Source: Oscheius sp. JU75 (taxonomy: Eukaryota > Nematoda > Chromadorea > Rhabditida > Rhabditidae). Taken from it: a stretch of 64,000 nt of DNA. The stretch is from the NCBI GenBank assembly GCA_037178855.1, contig JASJZC010000006.1, forward strand, positions 1,240,001 to 1,304,000, in the 5' to 3' direction. The notes beneath the pieces were generated by a model. That model was not told where the DNA came from, did not search any database, and saw only the letters and a list, made by a program, of their open reading frames with translations. Both the position numbers and the translations under genes were made by a program. Of the stretch, positions 31,847 to 41,900 are shown in pieces (position 1 is the first letter of the stretch; each line of letters starts with the position of its first letter).

Positions 31847-33088
31847 TTGGGTTGGTAAATAAGTCTTTTCGCTTTTTGTAAACATGTTCTTTTCCTCGTT
31901 TACGACAACGGCCGAGCTATTGGTTATAGCACCTCGTGTTGCTCACTCAATTTTCTACCACCACCATGCAAGACACCCCTTCCCTTCTTCTTGTTCTCTA
32001 TTCTCTGTTCGTTTCGATCCGGACTATTGATGACCTGCCACCCTACGATCTGCGACATGAGTTCCTCAAAGGCACGAATGGAGCTCAAACGGTGGCTGAT
32101 ATCAACGATGTTTATGGCCAAGGGACGACGTCTACGAGGGTATGCCAGTTGTGGCTCTATCGCTTTCGGTCTGGGGACAAAAGTGTCGAAGATGAGCCAA
32201 GGTCAACTTTTGATATATCGAAGCTGCTGCAGCTCGTGAACGAGAACAATCGGCAGACTACCCGTGAGCTAACAGAGGCACTGTCTGTCAGTCATGCTGC
32301 AGTGGAACATCATTTGAAGCAATTGAGATTTATGAAGAAACTAGGCACTTGGTTGCCGCATGACCTCAGTGACACCCAGAAGTGGCAGCTTATGTCCGTC
32401 GCCCATTCTCTCCTGTCCAGATATGAGAGGAAATCCTTTTTACCACGCCTGGTGATGGGGAATGAGAAGTGGGTAACGTAGGTAAACTTCCAAAGGAAGC
32501 GTCAATGGGTGGGTCCAGGGCAGACACCATGTCCTGATGTGAAACCTGACACCCATCAAAAGAAGATTATGCTCTGTGTTTTCTGGGATATTGAAGGAGT
32601 GGTGCATTGGGAACTGCTGGATGCTGGAACTACCCTTACGGCTGCCATATACAGCCAGCAACTTGAAAAGGTTACCGTTGCACTTCGTCAGAAACGGCCG
32701 CTGAAGTCGAAAGTCCTCCTGCAGATGGACAACGCGCGCCCCCATGTTGCAAAACTCACTCGTTCCAAGATCCACGACCTGGGTTGGGAGATTTTACCCC
32801 ATCCTCCATACAGCCCGCACCTTGCCCCTTCCGACTAGTATCTGTTCCGGACCCTCAACAATGAGATTGGAGGACAACAGTTTGATTCCGACGGCGCACT
32901 CAAAACCTGGTTGACAAACTTCTTCGCGTCGAAACCCAAGGTGTTCTACGAGCGTGGCATCCGTAAGCTACCCGTGAAATGGGCAGACGTGGTACATAAT
33001 AATGGTAATTACAACGAATGAAAAAGTTATTTGAAAGTCAATAAATTTTTGCGTTTGAAAAAGCGAAAAGACTTATTTACCAACCCAA
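31847..33088 (+). mobile_element. Mariner (DD34D) transposon, copy 1
   Basis: Terminal inverted repeats TTGGGTTGGTAAATAAGTC and the inverse at the right end are flanked by TA duplications (31845-31846 and 33089-33090). The transposase frame 31936-32481 has the helix-turn-helix part (TSTRVCQLWLYRF, NRQTTRELTEALSVSHAAVE). It then reads through a TAG stop after GNEKWVT into a second part with LQMDNARPHVAKL and SPHLAPSD, then another stop. The first catalytic Asp, normally in GDEKW, is Asn (32461-32463). The spacing from MDNARPH to LAPSD gives DD34D. Two stops make it inactive. Confidence 0.95.
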
Positions 33089-33137
33089 TAACAACGTCTC
33101 TCTACTCAAGATAAGTTCGTCAGATGTCATTTTCAGT

Positions 33138-33345
33138 TTCTCCCCCTGCCTTACTTACTGTGGGTGGCGGACGGGGGAACCAGTAGGGTGGATTGTAAGT
33201 TTATAGCGTATAGAATAAGAGAAATAGAGGTCGCCAAGGGGAGAGAGAGTGAAAGAGGAGGACTGAGGTGCAACAGCCGGGTCACATTATACATACAGTT
33301 CATTATTCATAGGTGAGGGGTCTCTGGAGGAGACATTGGGGGCCA
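33138..33345 (-). repeat. LTR of BEL/Pao element (3' LTR)
   Basis: It is a direct repeat of 35460-35663. Both run from TTTCTCCCCCTGCCTTACTT through GGATTGTA(A/T)GTTTATAGCG and GAGGACTGAGGTGCAACAGC to TGAGGGGTCTCTGGA. Because the coding region is on the minus strand, this is the 3' LTR. The two differ by several substitutions and small indels. Confidence 0.8.
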
Positions 33346-34440
33346 GGCAGTAAGAAAGAGGTTGATAGTTACTAGAAATAAGGAAGGAACGTTAGATCGT
33401 ACGTAGTTTCAGAAAACCTTCTTCTTGATTGCTCGCTGGAACTTCCATTGACAGTAGATAGGGCAGCCAATGGTGAGTGCTGCAACTACGGCCAGGGGCG
33501 CTACTACTAGCAGAGCGGTCGTTTCCCACCAGTCCTTGACGAGGGATTCCGGTCAGGCCTTTGAAGTTCACGAAGTCGCTGACGGGCTTGAACCAGGGAT
33601 TGAATTGCCCGGAACGATCTTCGGTGGCTGCGAACGATAACGGTCGATGTTTTCCCGTTGGGCGAGCATGGGATTGCGAATGACTGCAGCTAGCAGGTGA
33701 TGGTAGAGATCTGAGGTTGGGTAGATGTGACATTAAGTGTCTTCGTGGTGACTGTCTGACCTTGACGAACGCGAAGAAGATACTTTCGGTCCTTTCCTGT
33801 CTCGTCCATCTCTTCGACAAGTAGGCGACCATACAGTATCCAGTAGTTGCATTTGGTCATCAGATGGCTTCTGACGTCGGTTTAGCTACTGCTCGTGAGA
33901 ACAAGCAGCCTGGCAGCGGAAGAGCATCCGCAGAGAAGAGTTCCACAGGATTCGGAGCATTGGGAAATTCCTGGGAGATGGCGTAGATGAGAGAACTTTG
34001 GAATGTCCGTTCGGGAAGAGACTGTGTTGCAGAAGGTAAAGTCGCAGGATCCGTTCAGAGGACATCGTTTCGCGGAATGTGTGACTAGCTGTATGTCCCT
34101 TGTGTAGTACAAGGAAGACGGTAGACATTCCATTGCCAAATTTTCTAACTGAACCTTAACTTGGCGGTGAACTTGCTCGTCCCACTGAGTTCGAATGGTG
34201 AGTTCTCGACGAAGAGAACTCATTGTGACTGTAACAGAGTGGACTTGTGTGCAAGACGAGCTTCCGGTGCATTCTTCAAAGTTGGCCTCCATCTTAGAGA
34301 TGCGTTGAGAGGCCGAAACGTTGGGCAGAAGGAGGAAGGCGCAGAACAGGACACACGGAACGATTACAAAGGTCGACGGTTGGATTCTTCTTCTGACGTC
34401 CTTTTCTACGACCACGAGCGAAAACAGCTCATTGGTCTCA
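33346..34440 (-). pseudogene. Env-like glycoprotein remnant of BEL/Pao element
   Basis: The frame 34415-33882 starts with a hydrophobic leader (VIVPCVLFCAFLLLPNVSA). A Cys-rich ectodomain follows, with CTGSSSCTQV and a CDFTFC segment. Another frame (33832-33392) continues, and a third frame near 33530-33412 encodes a hydrophobic anchor (LLVVAPLAVVAALTIG) followed by a short basic tail and stop. The arrangement resembles the phlebovirus-type glycoprotein captured by several invertebrate retroelements. Frame changes break it, and no function is expected. Confidence 0.55.
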
Positions 34441-35460
34441 GACTCTGAGAGAGTAAGTTGATCGCGTCGATTCTTCTTCGGCTGCTTTCGGCAGCGGTTG
34501 TCGGCGATCGATTGACAACAGGACCCGCAGGCTGTGAGAACTCCGTAGATTCTTCCCTGGAGCTTGTACTATGCCTTTCGGCAGCAGCAGAACCACAGTC
34601 CAATTAGGGTTACTAGCAAATTCCTTCACGAATGGTGGGAGAAGCTTCCGCAATTGAACCCAAGCAATGGCGATTGTGGAGTCGCTAAACAAGTGAACTG
34701 CGTCAAATTGTAGTCCAGAAGTTGACAGTATCGAGTCTGCCAAAGTGGATGCCACGAGAATTCCAGTCAGCTCTAGTCTTGGGATGGTGACTTCTTTGAT
34801 GGGTGTAATCTTCATTTTTCCCGTGTATAGTCGAAAAAATACGTACCCAGAAGACGTGACCGTGGTGATGTAAGCGACGGCACAGTAAGCTCGCTTTGAA
34901 CTGTCGGAGAAGATCATAAGGTAGCGGTGCTTCACATCCGCTTGTTGAGAGACCCTTCGGGAAAGTGTGTCTTCGACTCCAGTGGTCTTGTCTAAAATAC
35001 TGTTCCATTCTTCTGTTTCCTCGTCAGTCAGTTCATCGTTCCATCTCTTCTTTTTCTTGTGAAGAGACTGCAGAAAGCACTTCATGGAGAGGAAAAACGG
35101 TGACATGAGGCCAAGAGGATCGTAACAAGCACCATTCGCTTGAGAAAGTACTGTTATCATTGTGAGTCGCGTGAACGGCTTCCATTTCAGGCTCAAAAAG
35201 AAAGTGTCACTGTCTGACGTCCACTGTATACCTAGAATAGACAGCACTGTGGATGATGACAGATCTTCTTGAAGAATTTGAGCGTTCACCAGAGCAGAAT
35301 TGGATTGGTAGTCATGAAGGCGCATTTCAAGTTTCTTGAAGATTGCTTTGGACTCTTCGTACTTCATGACCTGAAGTGGCATGAAGAGAAAGGTTGTCGA
35401 CGTAGATTGATTTGCCACTGCCACGCGGGACTTATCCAGGTTGTACGGACGATGCACCAA
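34438..35460 (-). pseudogene. BEL/Pao polyprotein fragment (RT end and RNase H)
   Basis: The 340-codon minus frame contains LGIQWTSDSDTFFLSLKW, then YDPLGLMSPFFLSMK, the RT connection typical of Pao-type elements. RNase H-like text follows: LMIFSDSSKRAYCAVAYI, PRLELTGILVASTLADSI and LFSDSTIAIAWVQ. Gag, protease, RT catalytic core and integrase are missing. The frame starts directly next to the 5' LTR at 35460, so about the first half of the internal region is deleted. Env-like sequence follows at once, so integrase is deleted too. Confidence 0.85.
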
Positions 35461-35663
35461 TTTCTCCCCCCTGCCTTACTTACTGTGGGGGGCAGACGGG
35501 GAACCAGTAGGGTGGATTGTATGTTTATAGCGTATAGAATAAGAAAAATAGAGGTCGCTAAGAGGAGAGAGAGTGAAGGAGGAGGACTGAGGTGCAACAG
35601 CCACGGGTCACATTATACATACAGTCCATTAGTCATAGGTGAGGGGGTCTCTGGAGACATTCA
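35460..35663 (-). repeat. LTR of BEL/Pao element (5' LTR)
   Basis: Partner of 33138-33345. Read on the minus strand it begins near TGTCTCCAGAGACCCCCTCA and ends in GGGGGGAGAAA, directly followed by RT-coding sequence. Confidence 0.8.
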
Positions 35664-35884
35664 GGTTCAAAACATGTCTTTCAATTTCTGCAATGTTCCG
35701 CAACTACAGGTTTACTGTGCTCGTCTTCTTATATGGAAATGACAAAAACACAGATGGTTCGCTTTGAACATTCGTTTAAATTTATTCTTTGTCAAATAGT
35801 CCGGACATTCAAGTGGATAGATTATGATCTGTTTCCAACGAATAGTGAGCCAATTCTCTAAAGGTTTTTCGAAAACGAAAAATT

Positions 35885-36246
35885 GGGTCCCGCCACGATT
35901 TACATTTATTTGACGGTATCAAAGGGGGTGCCTAGATTGGGTCCCTTGCCGCTCCTATGGCTCGAACCCACTCTTCGTCGTCCAGTCTTGCCGCTCGCAT
36001 CCACGTTGCAGGGGGTCTTCCAATCCTCTCAGATGCTCTCCTTAGATCATCCTCCCATCTCATACGGGGCCTTCCGATGACGCGTTGCTGATCCAGGGGT
36101 ATCCATTCCATCGTGGCAATGTGTCGCAGTGGTGGGACCGGAACTCCTTCTTTCCACAAGCGGCGACGGCGATGATAGGCCACTAGGGAGCGCTTGAAGA
36201 AGTGAGAGCACATTTTGTGAAAATAAAGAAAATTTGCGATTTGCAC
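35885..36246 (-). pseudogene. RTE 3'-end fragment
   Basis: The minus strand reads PLRHIATMEWIPLDQQRVIG, RPRMRWEDDLRRASERIGRP and TWMRAARLDDEEWVRAIGAA, ending in a stop. This is the C-terminal domain of the same RTE subfamily as 3700-3970. The classic 5'-truncated LINE pattern fits, though the fragment's 5' side joins ENY2-type flank sequence. Confidence 0.8.
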
Positions 36247-36472
36247 GCCGACAAAAAGGCAATTTTTCTAACTCCTAAATTAAAACGCGTTTTTCTCTCC
36301 GGCTATCTTAGCTCCAGCATGAAACATATCGTAATAACTTGGAGCTTATTGAAAACGTACACAGTTTTAGTTTCACAATTCCTATATCTAGTTCTCCCTT
36401 CCCTATTGTCTAATTTGTTACTTTCTAGCGTCACTGTTGACACATAAATTCTAGCGTCACTGTTGACACATA

Positions 36473-37707
36473 TTGGGTTGGTAAATAAGTCTTTTCGCTT
36501 TTTGTAAATATGTCCCTTGCCTCGTTTACGACAACGGCCGAGCTATTGGTTATAGCACCTCGTGTTGCTCACTCAGTCCTCTACCACCACCATGCAAGAC
36601 ACCACTTCCCTTCTTCTTATTCTCTATTCGTTTTGATCCGGACTATTGATGACCTGCCACCCTACGATTTGCGACATGAGTTCCTCAAAGGCACGAATGG
36701 AGCCCAACCGGCGGCTGATATTAACGATGTTTATGGCCAAGGGACGACGTCTACGAGGGTATGCCAGTTGTAGCTCTAACGCTTTCGGTCTGGGGACAAA
36801 AGCGTCGAAGATGAGCCAAGATCAACTTTTGATGAATCGAAGCTGCTGCAGCTCGTCAACGAGAACAATCGCCAGACTACCCGTGAACTAGCAGAGGCAC
36901 TGTCTGTCAGTCATGCTGCAGTGGAACATCATTTGAAGCAATTGAGGTTTATGAAGAAACTGGGCACTTGGTTGCCGCATGACCTCAGTGACACCCAGAA
37001 GTGGCAGCGCATGTCCGTCGCCCATTCTCTCCTGTCCAGGTATGAGAGAAAATCCTTTTTACCATGCCTGGTGATGGGGAATGAGAAGTGGGTAACGTAG
37101 GTAAACTTCCAACGGAAGCGTCAATGGGTGGATCCAGGGCAGACACCAAGTCCTGATGTGAAACCTGACATCCATCAAAAGAAGATTATGCTCTGTGTTG
37201 TCTGGGAAATCGAAGAAGTGGTGCACTGGGAACTGCTGGATGCTGGAACTACCCTTACGGCTGCCATATACAGCCAGCAACTTGAAAAGGTTACCGTTGC
37301 ACTTCGTCGGAAACGGCCGCTGAAGTCGAAAGTCATCCTGCAGATGAGCAACGCGCGCCCCCATGTCGCCAAACTCACTCGCTCCAGGATCCACGACCTG
37401 GGTTGGGAGATTCTATCCCATCCTCCTTATAGCCCGGACCTTGCCCCTTCCGACTATTATCTGTTCCTAACTCTCAACAACGAGATTGGACGAAAACAGG
37501 TCGATTCCGACGGCGCACCCAAAACCTAGTTGACAAACTTCTTCGCATCGAAACCCAAGGTGTTCTACGAGCGTGGCATCCGTAAGCTACCCGTGAAATG
37601 AGCAGACGTGGTCCATCATAATAGTGATTACAACGAATGAAAAAGTTGTTTGGAAGTCAATAAATTTTTGCATTTGAAAAAGCGAAAAGACTTAGTTACC
37701 AACCCAA
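36473..37707 (+). mobile_element. Mariner (DD34D) transposon, copy 2
   Basis: It has the same ends and TA duplications (36471-36472 and 37708-37709) as copy 1 and is closely similar throughout. It shares the GNEKW change (Asn at 37080-37082) and the TAG stop after WVT, so both copies descend from an already defective parent. Its own damage includes a TAG at about 36771 after VCQL, LQMSNARPH (second Asp lost) and a stop after DGAPKT. It sits in the 5' flank of the second ENY2-like gene, ending 21 bases before that ATG. Confidence 0.95.
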
Positions 37708-37728
37708 TAACAATTTGAGATCCCTCAG

Positions 37729-38649
37729 ATGGACGACATTGAGTCCAAGTTCAAGGTCCTCGAGGACCGATTCGAGAAGAGTGGAGCCAGGGAGAAGATT
37801 AATGTAAGCGAAACTCTTCTCCCCTTGCTTTTTTTCTCTAAAGTGAGGCATTTTGAAGTTTCAGGACCTCCTGATTAACCTTCTGTACAACACTCCAACT
37901 GACGATGGAAGAATGTGGGTCGAGATAATCAAGGCCGATGCCTATAAACTGATTAGACAGCATGTAAGTATTATTTGGTTCTTAAAAAAATCTTACTAAA
38001 CTAAAAATGACAGAAATCCTTAGATACCGCTTTTCTTGTCGAAAATACGAAATGAACTAAAATGTTTCACCACTAGACACTACCTCTCGTAGTTCTGGCT
38101 CGTGCTAGTTTCTGTTGACTTTGTTGGTGCTCCTGTATCTAATTGCAACTGCTCAAACCATCCCTGCCCCTGTCTCTTTGTCCACGTCTCTCTTGTTTAT
38201 TGAGCATTTTTGAGTGACCGATCACTCTCAAAAGTTATAACTTCATCGGTGGAGAAATATGGGATCTTCCAGATGACTTCAATTTGTCATGTGAACATTC
38301 AACAATTGCTCGGTTTCATAGAAAACTTTGTTTGAAAAATCCGCTTTGTTTTTGTTTCATCTTTTGCTTATAGCCAGAGAATGGCTTGAGAACCACTATC
38401 CAGTCTTCCGTACCAAAATGATTATCACATCTTGTCCTTTTCACTGAGCGAGACCATTAGAAACACCACAGATTCAAACATTTTCTCACGACTAAAACTC
38501 AAATTCAGGGAGTGAACAAAATTTCCGAGGCTGATCTCTACAATATGCTCAAGTCTTCAGCCAGAATGGCTCTTCCCCATAAGGCGAAGGCTGACGTTTT
38601 TGAAGAGATCAAGAAGTTTGTCGAGAAAAAAGTCGGCATCGAGATCTAG
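37729..38649 (+). CDS. ENY2/Sus1-like factor, second copy
   Basis: Three exons (37729-37803, 37865-37963, 38509-38649) give 104 codons, the same length and the same intron phases as 7854-8981. The family blocks GAREKINDLLIN, IRQHGVNKISEADLYNML and ARMALPHKAKADVFEEIKKF are kept, and no stop or frameshift is seen. About 14 residues differ from copy 1, several of them charge changes (E to K). The mariner at 36473-37707 replaces its original upstream region. CCTCAG directly precedes the ATG and would work as a cis or trans splice acceptor. It is either a functional paralogue or a very young pseudogene that has lost its promoter. Confidence 0.75.
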
Positions 38650-38900
38650 GCAGAGAGATCGGAAAAAAACATCATTCCTGTTGTACATTTTGTGGAATTT
38701 TTCTATAAATTGGTGGTTATCGGATTGAAAGCGAAACAGAGACAGTGAGAGAGAAATTAACAGAGACAGTGACAGTTTCACTAAAACTTTATTATAATGC
38801 ATTTTCTGAGATCACACTAAACCGCGAGGGGAATAGGAGAGAAAATGCTTGAGCAAAGTGACAAAAATACACGTGGCTAGGTGGTACGGATGAGAAGGAC

Positions 38901-41900
38901 CTAGTAAAAGGTGACTTGACTATTCCTACCACGACGGAGATCTTCCATACTGGCCCAAAGGGCTCCTTGACTCTGTTGATGGGCCAGGTCTTCGGCGTGT
39001 TGGACTATTGAGATCTGGAAGAAAAATGTTTTTTTTTTTCAAAACCGCGTTTCGCTTATAGTAGCTTAACTCATTGTCTCTTCTTGTATGGTAGATTTGA
39101 CAAAAATACTAGGGAAAAAAACATCTTGTTGAGAAACTCTCAAAATTTTTTCCAGAGTCGTTGCACCCAGCAGTTTCAAGCTTTGTGTTAGGTTATAAGA
39201 TAGCTTTTTTTTTTAGAAATTTCAATCAATTTGGGATGCAACGAGCAACTTAGTTTACTTCAATGTGACTATTAGGCTATAGGATTGTTGAAAAAAGATA
39301 TCAATCCTCGTTCAGTTAACAGCATTTTACACATAGTACGAAGCAATTTTTCTGGATGTCTCTGTTTCTCTGTATCTCTGCCTCTCTGTCTAAATTACCT
39401 GTTTCTTCGAAGAAAACTTCGGTCTGCTGCCTTTTTTCAACGAGGATCCATTAGTTGGTTCCAATGTTGGTGGCTCACCGATCATTGAGATTGCCTGGAA
39501 TTGAGTTCGTATGCAAACAAGTTTTCCACACCCTACTTTCTGAATACTTTTCGGATTCAGTGGTGGGAGAGGGTCATTCCCGATTCCTTCCTTTTTTGAC
39601 TGCCAGTGGACCCAGAGCATTACGACCAAGACAGCGACTTGGAGAGTGAACATGATGAAGAAGATGAAGGCTGGGGACCAGGGGACAGAGACACTGAAAC
39701 TGATTTGCACTGTAGTATTAATTGTTTTTTTCTTTGTGAAAGTTGTGAAAGGAACTGGTATGAAAAATCCAGCAGTTTTATATTATCCAGAGGTTGCGCT
39801 CTTGCTTCATCCTATGTTGTTTCAAGAAACCAGGGGGTACAAAATGTATTACAATTTTTTGTGGAACCAGATTTCCAACGCATCTGGAAATATTCTCCGG
39901 GCTTGCTTTGACCGCTTGGGGATCACCTTCATTGCATAACGTCTTTGCTAGAACAATACAGTTATTTTTGAATGAAGGCGAATCTCTTTCCACTGTGAAA
40001 CAAAAAAGATTTTGTCATCCTTACGTGTACAGTAGACTGTAGACCAGTGTCGCCACGACCAGAGCCAGATCAGCTGCGATTCCAAAAAGGGAGAAGACAC
40101 GACCGATCTCGTAGGATGGAATCAACTGCAATTTGCTCGTTTTTGAATACACAGGGGAAAAAATAGTGGCAATAGATTCTCAAATGTTTCACTCTTGGTC
40201 AAACATGAAAGTTTCTTGCTCGGGACAATGGGAAAATGACTGCTTAGAAGATTCCTTATGTTTCAGGTTTTTGACAAGAAAAAATGTCTTGCTCGCAAGG
40301 TGATCTCTCTCTCTTTCTCTGTCTCGATCGTGTTTTCCATTTGTGAAGGTTTCAAACTTTCTTTATAACCTAGGTGAACTTTGGTGAAAGTTCAATGACC
40401 CTCAATCTAGTCAAACTGAAGTTCCCCTATCTTCCAATGTTTCAGGCATTCCACATAAAGATGATTAAAAATTGAAAACAAATTCACGCCTAAAGTTGTC
40501 TAGATATAGCCATACTGAAACGGAAAAGTTAATCTATCCGGGCCAGTATGGTCCGATGTCCGACTTGTGTTATTATTTGTGACGGTTTCAAACTTTCTAC
40601 ACAGAACTGTCTCATGACATTTCTCATTTTACCCTCTTCTTGACTATCTTGGGTAAACTGATAAGTCCTTAGATATTCAAATATTTCAGACTTTCTACAT
40701 AGAGAAGTTCAAAACGAAGAACGAACGGATCTTTGTATATCGGGCTTTTATTAGATGTTGAAACCAAATTCTGCTTCGAATTGTTGTCACCAACTTCAAA
40801 ATGTTTCACCTAGGGGTTATAACTATTTTTTGGTGAACTGGTACCGTTTACAGACAAAAGGCTCAAAACTTACTTGAGTCATGAAAGAGACAACAGCTGG
40901 CTGTATTAGACCGGCAAAGAGTCCGACCACGTTGGCCACATACATCATGACGTCGCTGGTGGCCACAGCGATGAGGAGGGTCCGGAGACAGGCTGAGAAG
41001 AGGCCTAAAGTTGTAGCAGTCTTAGCTAAAGTACTTAGGTTTTCTTGCTTATTTTCTGGAACAGATTTAATGCTGAATAACTAACGTTTCCACTCCTTGT
41101 TCTGATAGTGAAACAAACTTCAAAATCACTTGGCTCCAAAGCAGAAAAAGGCTTTTTTGTGTTTCACTGCTTTCGTAGATGAAAAGATTGTTTGTTTAGG
41201 TCCCGTAACAGATACAGCTCAAAGAGAATAAAAGGTTCGATGCCCAAAATCAGAGGAGGTGTTGGAGTGAAGAGTGAACCCTAGGAATTGGATATAACCG
41301 TTTTTTGCTGATACATGCTATCTATTGAAACTCCTAAAATCGCTTCACTACTCGTCATCCTAAGATTGTACAAACTGTACAACCAGATTATATCCGCTGT
41401 AATTGAAACATTACAATATTTTCAAACTGTCAACTGCCCGAAATATGAAACCATACTTTTCTTATATGTCACCATTGAAGCTTATTACTGTTTTTCTTTG
41501 CATGAATAGAGGATGGAAAGAGACCAGCTGTATGTACTGACTGTTCAATTTCCGCAATGGGTCATAAGGAAGATATCAACTGAAGAATGGGGAAATTTAG
41601 GCCAACATATCTTTTCTACTTTCCACTAGTTAATATGAGAGACAATGCCTTATACTCTCAACTTGAAACAATTTTGATTTTTTCCGCTACCTCCGCTTCA
41701 AGTAGTGAAAAAATGCTGCTGACCCAGCTGAAACATTTTCCTGTCTCATCTTCTCAATTTGTCAACCTTCTACGAAATCACAAAACTGTCACATACCAAT
41801 GAGTATGATCGTCGTCTCCCTCAACTTCATGATCCTCTTGAAGATGACCAGCCCTGTCAGGGTTCCAATAAGAACTGAAACCGTTCCATCTTTTCGGTGG

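Noticed and set aside
34161-34448. Plus-strand frame opposite the env-like region
   Set aside because: Antisense shadow of the BEL/Pao element.
39606-39939. Plus-strand frames with a hydrophobic segment at 39.6-39.9 kb
   Set aside because: They lie opposite transporter exon 12 and its upstream intron; the minus-strand exon closes the phase of the 13-exon model.
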